From the NCBI GenBank assembly GCA_947846985.1, contig CANTUZ010000007.1, positions 30,198,355-30,262,354 on the forward strand: a DNA stretch of 64,000 nt, in the 5' to 3' direction. The position numbers were made by a program, and so were the translations under genes. This DNA comes from Fratercula arctica (taxonomy: Eukaryota > Chordata > Aves > Charadriiformes > Alcidae). Below the pieces are notes generated by a model. It worked only from the letters and a program-made list of their open reading frames with translations. It ran no database searches and had not been told where the DNA came from. This document shows, piece by piece, positions 51,100 to 60,570 of this stretch (positions are counted from its first letter, which is position 1; the number at the start of each line of letters is the position of its first letter).

Positions 51100-52412
51100 G
51101 GAAATCTCTTTAATAGCCATAACATATTTTAATGCAAGTGAAAATATCTGCTTCAGTAGAGAACAGATAATTTATAAAAATAAAAATATAGGTGGTTAGG
51201 TTAACTTTATAAAACTGTGGTGTTTCTTGTACCATAATCTATCCTTTTCCAACTGCTCTAGTAAATGAGAGCTTTAAGAAGGTCAGTTGTAACATCAAAA
51301 TATGTGATCTAGATACAATCTTTTCCAACCATCCCAGAAATAGGAAAGAGGATATGGTAGGAAAGGTTCAGATTCTGCTCAAAATGAAATAGGGTTTTCA
51401 CTGAAAGGTGGAATCCACGATTCACCCCATTCATCCTAAAATTTCGCTTCACACAGAAAGGAAGGTAGAAAAAAAGGATTACTATGAGTAGTAAATGCAG
51501 TCTCACATTTGGTGGAAGCTGCTTGTCTCCAAAAAAGAGTAAGCAAGGAGTATTTAGGAACACCGTTGTTCTCCTCATGTGCAGTAGGCACAGAAAAGTC
51601 TAGTTCCACAAAGTACATCTAGTAAGCTTGAATGTCTGTGCACGAGCAGTGAAGTTGTGGGATACATATTTGGTGTGGCCCAAACCACAGCAGAGCTATT
51701 CTGTATACCTTACTCCCTCCTATTTGCAGCCAGTTGGCCCATACCTCCTACAGTGGTGTAAAGTCTCTGGCAAATTTTATATTCTTTTGATTAAAACTTT
51801 TTAATTTTATTACTTTATTTGGCTTAGTGTTTTGCTAGTTAATAAGTTTTTCTGTTGCCCCGTCACTGAACAGTTGCAGTTCATACCACAATGTGCAGTT
51901 GCTGTGGAAGAGTACATGCTACAAAACACAGCTTTGCACATTGAAATATCTGAAGACATTTGCATGATTAGCTCCTCGACTATCCTGGAATGATTAGGTC
52001 TGCCAAAGTCACATGTTTAAAGCATTCAGCCAATTTAATCAGTCTGAAAAGGCTTAATTTATTTCCAAGTGTTTAGTGTGATTATTGGTTTAAATCATAA
52101 ACAAAAGTTAACAAAAAAAGAAGTGAGTGGTGCATCACTTATTACTTTATGTAACAAGGCATACTGATATTTGGCATATTGTAACAGAATCAGAAATATA
52201 TGCATATTTTTTTCATATTGGCAACTGTGTATTATGTTAAAGTAAAATATGTAACAAACGCAACACCTCCCTCTAAGTCAGCCCCAACTCCCCTTCCAGC
52301 CTGTATGATCACAGCCTGAATTTTCACAGCTCCTGAAACATTGAAGTACATTTTCAGTGCAGAGCTACAGAGCACTGAGAAATGATATGACAAGCAATTC
52401 GCTTTCTCTCTC
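51100..52412. other. Gene-less AT-rich DNA
   Basis: No exon or transposon recognised. The 89- and 60-codon minus-strand frames at 51.3-51.6 kb overlap in different registers and lack domains. Confidence 0.55.
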
Positions 52413-52446
52413 ATTTTCTTTCTCTGTTTTAAATGAGAAAGAAAAT
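52413..52446. repeat. Perfect 12-bp inverted repeat, 10-base loop
   Basis: ATTTTCTTTCTC (52413-52424) and GAGAAAGAAAAT (52435-52446) are exact reverse complements around TGTTTTAAAT. This is the longest perfect hairpin I found in the window. The arms are pyrimidine/purine biased, which raises the chance of coincidence. Confidence 0.92.
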
Positions 52447-54141
52447 TAATTTAGGTGATACCAAAAAGCTGTTTATAAGGAGGATTGAAAACCAGGAAAA
52501 TGTCTAATTATAATGTTTTTTGTTGCCTTTTGAAATACAGCACAAAAGCAGTCTGCACTTTTTCAGAGGGCATCCTTTATGAAGATGTTATTAATCTAAG
52601 GAACAATAGCAGTATTTATTAACTTTTGCTGTGTCCTCATACTAGGCTTTTGTGTTTTGAAAGTATCACTAAAACATTAACTGACTGATACATGCAGCAC
52701 ACACATAAGGTACGTAAATATTACTAAAACTGATGAAATGTGTATCCACAAATAATTGTTTGATGAAAAATTGCTGGGTATTACTCAGAACATTTACTCA
52801 GATGACTGGGAAGATGCTTCTCAGGTGAAGAGTTTGCCTAGTGTCAAAGAGAAAGCTGGTGTGAGAAATCAGCTACAAATCATGGTCTTCATTGCTGCAG
52901 TGTATCTTTAAAAATACTGCACTTCCTTCTGCAACGACACCATAGGAAAATCAGAACTGGCCTTTTGTACAGTCCAATATGGTTGTTGGGTTTTACCTGT
53001 TGTGGTGCATGTGTGTTTTTAGTACATACATCTTATGGGTTTCTTCTGATTGAAAACTTTTTGTTTGTTTGTTTTGTTTCCCCATACCAGAAAGAAGTAC
53101 TTTTCTCAACCTAGGTTCCCAAACCGAGCAGTTTTATGTCTTATTTGCACACAAGGTGTCACTACTGTTTTGCATGGTGCAGTGCTCCCCTGAGCTGCTG
53201 GTGGTGCGCAAGGTGGTGCGCTCCTAGGTGCAGCAAAAGCTTGGTCCCACCCTACTCTGCAACGACCCAGTTTGTGTGTTGTTGCTGATATTAATGAACG
53301 TACCTTTACCTCCTGCTGACTTCTTCATTTCTGTGTATTCAATTTCACAAACACAAGAAGGCAAATTGTTAAGATTGTATTTTAACTCTCACCTCAAGTG
53401 ACCTTTCCAAGTTCATTTTCTTGGGCGGTTCAGCGTGAATATGGTGTTCATGAAGTGTAACAGGCCAGGTTATGGTAGGATGGATGCTGCTGCAGGCATT
53501 GCAGTCTTGTTCCTATGTGTGGCAGCATCTACAGTGTGATAAATCAAGTGGAAAAAATAACCTTCAATAATGACTCTCCAGAACATTTCAGAATAACACT
53601 TAAATTATTACAGCACTGGGTAAGTAGAGTATAAATATGCTCCTTACCTAATCTGTATAGCACTCGTATGTGTACAAGTACTTGAAGTATTTTGGACACC
53701 ACAATGTACCAGTGTAAATTGAAACGGTACTCTCTTTTGTTCTTGGTGTCCATTGCACTTATTTCTTTCAGTTCATTTGGAAAATAAACTAATAACTTTG
53801 GGGTTTGTTCACAAGGCTGTTTTTTATGCTTTTAGGCCTCTGGTAGGATAAAAGCGCAAAATGATCTTCAGAATTTGCATAAGTAACTTGGAAAAGAATA
53901 GGATGTAGCTCAGAGGGGAGAGGTAAAACGTATTTCATGTGGGTAAAACGTCCTTTACTTGAGGAATTTTTAGTAAATTTAACTTCTTGACAATACCAGC
54001 TTCTGGTCAGTAATCTGTGTATTAAGGGAAAAAAGCACATACACATTTAAATAAGCACCTTCCTTCCTCCTTTCTTAGGCTGAATTTAAACCAGTCACCT
54101 ATCCTCTGCCTTCCTAAACCCATGCTTCTGACTGTCCCCAA
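52447..54141. other. Gene-less AT-rich DNA
   Basis: No gene recognised. A short direct repeat, GGTGGTGCGC twice with AA between, lies at about 53200-53221 in a slightly GC-richer patch. Composition changes sharply towards GC at about 54120. Confidence 0.5.
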
Positions 54142-54231
54142 CCTGGCATGGGCCGCCCATGGCCTCAGTCCCTTAGCGGGTTCCCACCTGGTGTGGGCCA
54201 CCCCGGGCTGCGTTCCCTCAGCCATGGCAGG
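54142..54231. repeat. Diverged two-copy repeat with 45-bp period
   Basis: CCTGGCATGGGCCGCCCATG at 54142 and CCTGGTGTGGGCCACCCCGG at 54187 start two similar blocks that both continue to a CCCTTAGC/CCCTCAGC motif. They look like two old copies of a GC-rich tandem unit at the left edge of the CpG-rich block. Confidence 0.6.
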
Positions 54232-54309
54232 GAGCGCCCCCAGCCGCAGGTCTCCCCAGCCATTCTTCCCTCCTCAAGCATCTCTCCATGTCTCTCCTTA
54301 CATTTTTCC

Positions 54310-54640
54310 TCACAAGTCTCGTCCCTTCTTGAATAGATCTGCGAGGGGCGCCGTGCAGCCCTCCGGCAGGCGGTGGTTTTGGCGCACAGCGGGCGGCTCC
54401 TGTCAGGCTGCGGCAGCCGGGAACCGGCCGCGACCGGTACCGGGCAGTTGGTGGTCTCCTCACACACAGGCGCTGCTGCAGCCCCCGGCTACCGAAACCC
54501 CGCCTTTGTGCCCAGCACAGGTAGGAATCAATCTCATTTGTGTAATTACCAGCCAGGGAGCGTCTGGCTGGCTGGGGTGGAGGATGTGGAGGTTGGTTTT
54601 AGGTGACAATTCGAGCGTTAATCACCGACGTCGTTACGTT
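54310..54640 (+). promoter_or_regulatory. CpG-rich block, candidate promoter / first exon
   Basis: Roughly 330 bases dense in CpG, in sharp contrast with the AT-rich flanks where CpG is rare. It includes an Sp1-type GGGCGG at 54391-54396, several CGCG/CCGG clusters and a palindromic GACGTC at 54627-54632. A strong splice-donor-like CACAG|GTAGGA has its GT at 54521, so an untranslated first exon reading to the right is conceivable. No TATA box or start-codon context stands out. Long open frames here (248 codons from 54122) reflect the lack of stop codons in GC-rich DNA and run into an old CR1. Alternatives are a degraded LTR or a GC-rich tandem repeat. Confidence 0.35.
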
Positions 54641-54754
54641 GTGAAGAGGCAGACTGCTGCCGTGTGTGAACAGGAGCCTTGCTTGCAAGCCACACAAAAC
54701 AAACTTTCCTTAGTTTTGATTAGGTTTCAACTAGGATATCATGCAGCGTGCTTC

Positions 54755-55184
54755 ACATGGCTGGAGAAAATCGAGAGGGGGGCACAAGGATGGCGGGAGC
54801 CTGAGGAAACCTGCCCAGCTGAAAGAGTTTTAGTTGTTCAGCTTGAGCGAGGAGGAGAGGGAGCATGATGAGTCTCCAAGTTGCTTCACAGATAAAGGGA
54901 ATAATTTGTTTTCCATTGCTTCTGGGGACAGGATAAAGAATAATAGAATTAAACTGCAACAAGGGAGATTTAGGCTAGATGTCAGGAAAAAAATTCCAGT
55001 TGTAAAAATGGTGGCATTCTAGAATATATTGCTTGAGGAAATACTGGAGTCTCTGTCACTGCAGAACTTAAGAGCAGGCTAAACAGTCATTTTCCAGGGA
55101 TAATTTAAGCAGAGTTGGTCCTGCTTTGCCTTATGAAGATGAATTAGTTCAGTTCTCCAGGTCCACCTTTCTGTCCTGTGATCC
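54755..55184 (+). mobile_element. Old, diverged CR1 LINE 3' portion
   Basis: Plus-strand CR1 in register with the family: GGCTGGAGAAAATCGAGAGG near 54759, TTAGTTGTTCAGCTTGAGCG near 54830, GACAGGATAAAGAATAATAG near 54928, AACTGCAACAAGGGAGATTT, then AGGCTAGATGTCAGGAAAAA, the CTTAAGAGCAGGCTAAACAG motif near 55070, TTGGTCCTGCTTTGCC, and a decayed GTCCACCTTTCTGTCCTGTG end. Many substitutions and small gaps make it one of the older CR1 insertions here. Confidence 0.85.
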
Positions 55185-55661
55185 AAGTTGATTCAAATCA
55201 TGAAACAGATACAATTTTCCTCTTGAATCAATTCCTTTGGGACAACAATCAAGTGGTATCTCTCTTCTGTCCACTACAAGGATGAAGACAGAAGAGAGGT
55301 TAATCTTGTTTTCAGCAGCTGTTCTCTGTTGTGGAAAGGCTTTTCCTTCCAGAAAAAGATGTTTCTTGTGCTATCTAGTTCCTTGCTGTGGACTACAAAT
55401 TACTGCACTTTATTTTCTTTGTATGCTTTTCCCTTTGTTTTAATCACAGATGAAATAGATTTGGTGGAGATGTCGAACCACAAGGTTCAATCTGTGTGCC
55501 TGTGCTTGTACGTAAATGCCTTGATAAGCTAAGGAGAATAGCCTTATCTCATTTAACTTCTTGAGTTCATTAGAATAAATGGCTGATGCATTAGAAATGA
55601 AACTTTATGATCCCTGCTGGACTTACTTAATTTATAAAGAATAATGTCATGAGATGGTTGA
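55185..55661. other. Gene-less AT-rich DNA
   Basis: No gene or repeat family recognised. Overlapping 67-68 codon plus frames have no domain. Confidence 0.5.
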
Positions 55662-55677
55662 TTTTTTTTTTTTTTTT
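55662..55677. repeat. T16 homopolymer
   Basis: An uninterrupted run of 16 T with no transcript context. Confidence 0.85.
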
Positions 55678-56449
55678 ATTTTGATGCTAGCTCAAAGTAA
55701 TGTGGTCTTGCTTTAACATATGACAGTACAACATGTAAAAAGAATGCCCCTTTTAAAATAGCAGACCATACTGAGCCTTCAAAATGTCACTACTACTTTC
55801 CACTATCACTTGCTTATGACAATCTTTCGAAAATTTTATTGAAATAGATAGTTCATTCTGACTATATTTTCAGATAGAAATTGCATGTAATTGTTGTTAA
55901 TTAAGGAGTAGTTACTCTAAGGAGACATCATGGCAGATGGAGTAACTTTTACTTTAAAACATGATTATTCCATTTGTATGCTTGGGTGATGCACTGGGCC
56001 TTTTGCTCGGTGAAAGCACGGTTCTTTCACTCTTCTCTGACAGAGGCGTGTTGCATCACTGTCACTGTGTCAAAGGTGCCTGCATTGACTTGTCTGAATT
56101 CAACTTGTTTTTCACCTTGCGTACTCAGTTGCCACACCTTTGGTATTTCAACCCAGAAAACATTTAGGTCTGAAAGTATGCCATAATTTTTCAAAATGTT
56201 TTCAGGCAGTAGAGTTGAAAGAACTGTTATTGTTTGAGAACAAAACTAGGCTTAAACAGTTGGAGGGAAAGATTTCACTCCTTAAAAATTGTCACTCTTA
56301 CATTTTTGGGACTTATCCATGGTTTCTGGGCATCACTGATGGCATAAATAGATCTCTCTGCTCTTTGGTTTTATGTTTTGTCATCATTTTCACAAAAAAC
56401 TGTTTCATAATTAGCTGAGTTCAGGTATGTGTCATGCCAGTAATATTGA
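55678..56449. other. Gene-less AT-rich DNA
   Basis: Three overlapping plus-strand frames of 68-92 codons lie at 55.96-56.42 kb in different registers. None has a recognisable domain. Confidence 0.5.
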
Positions 56450-56551
56450 TAGGATCGTAGAATGGTTAGAGTTGGAAGGGACCTTGAAGATCATCTAGTT
56501 CCTACCACCCTGCCATGGGCAGGGACACCTCCCACTAGACCAGGTTGCTCA
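56450..56551 (-). mobile_element. CR1 LINE 3' end
   Basis: Reverse complement of a CR1 3' terminus: TAGAATGGTTAGAGTTGGAA, then GGGACCTTGAAGATCATCTA, GTTCCTACCACCCTGCCATG, and CACTAGACCAGGTTGCTCAA. It is the same 3'-end type as the copies at 15.4 kb and 46.2 kb and is sharply cut at 56551. Noncoding. Confidence 0.95.
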
Positions 56552-59204
56552 ATATTAATTGGCTGCTTAGGAATTTGCACCACTGATTAAGATACTTACT
56601 GGAGTTTGTGTTTGACCATAATAGATTTAATACTAACAGAACAAGATATAATGAAGTATGCCTAGGAAACAGTTTGGAAGCATCAAGAAGGACCGGTGGC
56701 ACTATATAAAATTTTCTAAAAAATACTAGACTGTTCTTGCTAAAAGACTTGCCATATCTACAAATGCTTTATTTTAAAGACAGCTAATGATTTAAAAGAA
56801 GAAAAAGTTTATTTTTAGTACTGTGCTTGAAAAAATATTTTTCATCCACTGTAGATTTCAATTAATATATATATGTAAATAAAAAAGCAGTTTTTAAACT
56901 CCACAAGTCTGCCAGTTTCAAATAAGAAAATCCTCATCTCTCTCTCAACATTATTATATTATGTTCAAGGTTATGTATATAATGCGTGCACAAAATTGTT
57001 GTTTTTACTTTCATGCTCTCTGTGCCAAATACCATTTGGACTGATGAACTACAGTCTTGATTTGATAGTAGTTATTGGACCAGGACAATATTTTTTGTGA
57101 AATTTTAATAGTCACATCACATTATGTAACAAATGTATAGTGTCATGTACTATTCATTCAATTTCTAGATGTTTGACATGACTTAATGTGATCTGAGATA
57201 CAGTAAGTGATGTAGAATGCATCATGCAGTGTGTCAGAAACACGTTTAATGTTCCTGAATGTTCTATACGTTCTTTATGACCATTTTACTGATCTGGAGT
57301 GGTAAGTAAACTGCGGGTAAAAGTGCAGGTATGGCAAATGTAGCAGAAATATCATGAGAAAAGTCCTCTGCATGAATCGCTGTAATGAGTGGCTTCATTA
57401 TGTTTGGATCAGACCTGAAATCTTTACATTTAGATTGTTTGTAGTCTGCCTCATAGCAGACATTTACTTTAGCAGGTAACTTGAATGTGTTTGTTACAAG
57501 GATTACTTGAGATGTACCAAACTTTCATATTATGCTGTCTCCCATGAATAGCTCAGCCCTTTCTTGAAATTCAGAACATGCTCTATCATGCTTTGCATTT
57601 GTATTGTAAACGTTGCTCATTGAAAACTGGAATTTCACATCCTGAATTCTGACTGCTGGGAAATATTAGGTCAATACATATGTTCAGATGTCTGACACTC
57701 TGCTTGGCTCTGTCTGGATCTCGAAAGTGGTCAAGTCTTCTAAGATTAAGATCTGAGTTTGTTGTGTTCCAGTCACTTCACAATGTGTATTTAAGCAAAT
57801 TATTTCACCAACATCATATTTCCCCAGTTGCTTTTGTCAGCCATGTAACATTCCACATTCTTAGCTTCTCTTCCACAGACTTTTAATTCTTTTAGACTGC
57901 TTGTTTACTGACAGCTCTTCTCTTCTTACCTACTTGTTTTCAAAGGACAAATTAAAATTTTAAACAATATCCGTTTGCAAAACCTTCACTTAATAGATGG
58001 GTTCACTGGTGACAACCAGGAAGTTGTCATTCTTTCTCCTTGTGTTAGAATGCAAGTCTAGTGAGAGTAACCAGGGGAACAAGGAATTTGCTGTACTTGT
58101 AAGCTACACAAATGCATGCTGGAGGCATTGCAGGCTCCCTGTTATCTGTATATCACTGGAACACTGTGCAAGCAGAATATAAAAATAATTCATGGAAAAG
58201 GAAGGAAAAGTATACATTATGTAAATTTAGTAAAAAGCCCTCAGAATGATTTGCACAAAGCAACGTAGAAACTGGGTACATAACAGATACAGAGCCCTTT
58301 TTCTGGCTTTTTAGTGATCACTTGTGCTTAGTATACCGCTGCACATATTAAATAGATGTGAAATTGTTTTCGGTGGTCAGAAATTTCCTTCTGTGTACAG
58401 AGGTTCAGTTCACAGGTGTACGGAGTAGACACAAAGTTGGTGTTGAAAACTGAAGAGAAACTTGTGATCTATATAGCATGCTTTGAAAATTTAGGCAAAG
58501 TCATGCTATACAGTGCTGGGCTTAATGAAAAGATTCTGATTAATGCATGGAAATTCTGTTAATGCATGGTAAAAGTGAGTGAATTCAAGTTTTGTGATTA
58601 TCATTTGTTAATCTATAGTTAGTCCAAAACCAAACAAAATCTTTGGATTTCTGCTTTCACATATAATATGACTTGGGTAGGTTTTTACATATTTTGCTAT
58701 TTTCTTCATGCACTCATCACTGAGTTACTCATGTCAGGCAAGCTTTAAATTTACGTTGTATTTTAACACCTTGTGTACAATCACACTCACTTGTAATGAG
58801 ATCCAGTGAAATCCTGAGAAACTCAAGGTGACAAATGACAATCCTGTTACTGCAGGAGTGTACACTCTGGCACAGTGTACTGAAGTTTTGGTATGTCTGT
58901 TCAGTGGAGTATTTCCCAAATACTAACTAATGAAATGGGGAGACAGATGAGGAGGCAAGTCGTGGGACTTCCTTGAATGAAAATCCCATGCGGCAGAACT
59001 CAGGTTTTGCTAAATGTGGAACTGTAAGATGGAGAATTTCACTAGTAGCAGATAATCTTTAGCATTCAATGAGTTGTAGTTATTCAGCTTGTAAATTTGT
59101 ATACAGAGAGGAAAAGTGTAATTTCTGACATGTCCCCATACTACACATGGTAAATCTTGTATTATGAGGAAAATGTGCTTTTTTGATGTTTTCAGCAAAT
59201 GTAA
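56552..59204. other. Gene-less AT-rich DNA
   Basis: No gene recognised over about 2.6 kb. A near-tandem pair of about 19-20 bases, sharing TTAATGCATGG, lies at 58531-58569. Short frames have no domain. Confidence 0.55.
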
Positions 59205-59237
59205 TAACTTCATTTAAGTAACTAACTTCATTTAAGT
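59205..59237. repeat. 18-bp partial tandem duplication
   Basis: TAACTTCATTTAAGTAAC at 59205-59222 is followed directly by TAACTTCATTTAAGT at 59223-59237, identical over 15 bases, leading into a T run. Confidence 0.88.
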
Positions 59238-59581
59238 TTTTTTTTTCTTTTTAATTCAGATTTATAGGGAAATTTTAATTAAATACCATGTTTAATTCTG
59301 AAAGAGCCACTAGTTGCCAAAAGGTTGTTAACTAATATATTACACCTTAGTGCGATGTTTGCTACAGTGATATCACCTATGCATGGAATTGGAAAAAAAT
59401 TTGGGTTTTACAAAACTAAGGTAGTTGTATTTTGTGTGTTTGCTTAGAGGTCAGGAAAAGGTCAGGTTGTGTTTTGTCCCGGGTTTGTGCTCAAATTATT
59501 TTCTTTTCCTTTCCTTTTAAGTATTTTTACCTTGGAAAAATTGAGAACATTTATATTCTCTGATGCAGGGACTCTGACAAG

Positions 59582-59770
59582 ATGGATGTGAGTATGAAGG
59601 AGAAGCACCAAGTGGAACAACACACAGCTGGGTTCAAACAATTTGGCTACAATTTGGTACTTGATAAGGCCCACTCAATTCCCAAGCAGCAATCTGACAA
59701 AGTCTTTTCTGTCCAAGTCTCCTGTGTGAAGATGATGGATGAGGGGAAAAAAAGCATTAATATGAAGTGA
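59582..59770 (+). CDS. Unrecognised 62-codon frame, possible terminal exon
   Basis: The frame begins at ATG after an acceptor-like TCTCTGATGCAG ending at 59568 and gives a charged peptide (MDVSMKEKHQVEQHTAGFKQ at its start) rich in Lys and Gln. A TGA ends it at 59770, and AATAAA follows at 59883-59888, a plausible 3'-UTR length. I do not recognise the protein. A 62-codon frame is well within chance in this window, where dozens of similar size exist. A donor-like GTGAGT right after the ATG GAT could instead mark a tiny exon. Confidence 0.15.
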   Translation: MDVSMKEKHQVEQHTAGFKQFGYNLVLDKAHSIPKQQSDKVFSVQVSCVKMMDEGKKSINMK

Positions 59771-60187
59771 AAGGGTTAAAAATGGGAGTTCTGTACCTTT
59801 TAAGGATGTTCTTACAGTATCTTTACTTGCTGCAACCTATCATAACCCTTGCAGTAGCTTGCAACATATCTGTATTGTTTTAAATAAAGATGCTCAGATG
59901 GTAGGATTTTAAAGTGTGCCACTGGAACGGAGGTCAATTTTTTCATAAGCATGAGTCAAACAAGCCAGATTCATTAAATGTTGTGTGGGTTTTTTTTCCT
60001 CTTTTCATTAAATAACAACAATAGCAGGAGCTGGAATTAAAGGAAAAATGAACAAAAGAAACACTTCTTACAAGTGGTGTACTTTGTTGCCTTTAAATGC
60101 TTTGAGTGGAACAGTCGTCAAGAACAAATCCAGAAGGGACGTTTATGTAAGGTTTCAGCAACAATAATGTTTTACATCCGTACATTT

Positions 60188-60570
60188 TCAACTTTCAAAT
60201 TGACAGAAACATGTGTGGAATAGTACAGAGTCTGGATAGTCTGAGATACTTCCAGATGTATCTTGGGGCCTTTTATGATAGACTCCACTAGAGTGATTCA
60301 CACTGTCCTTGGTTGTATTCGAGAAATATACAATATAGGTGAAATGAACTTTAAACTGTTTTTCTATGGAAATTTTGGCCAAAAATGGCCCAAGTGTTCT
60401 TAGGCAACTCTCCAAAGTGTCAGCTATGTACAATACTGTTCCTGTTGGCTCAGTATAGCAGCTGCTCTTGAAGACGTTGCCTTTTTTCCATGTCTGTATT
60501 CTGAATGTTGCTATGTCAGCAGCTGGTTGTGTACCATTCTGTACTGCTAGCTTGAAACACCAGGTCATTT
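60188..60570 (-). CDS. Unrecognised 126-codon frame behind a splice acceptor
   Basis: On the minus strand a pyrimidine-rich CTGTCCTTTGCTCCTGCAG immediately precedes an open frame whose ATG lies at 60566-60568; the frame runs to a TGA near 60188. In the acceptor register the frame is also open a few codons upstream. The peptide starts MTWCFKLAVQNGTQPAADIA and has three possible N-glycosylation sites (NGT, NTT, NHS) and scattered Cys, without a membrane segment or a domain I know. Codon choice looks fairly coding-like, but no donor, partner exon or clear minus-strand AATAAA downstream was found. It may be a real terminal exon, an old pseudogene or chance. Confidence 0.2.

Noticed and set aside
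54122..54868. 248-codon plus-strand frame, the longest in the window
   Set aside because: It spans GC-rich sequence where stops are rare, overlapping frames are open on both strands, it contains no domain, and its end runs into an old CR1.
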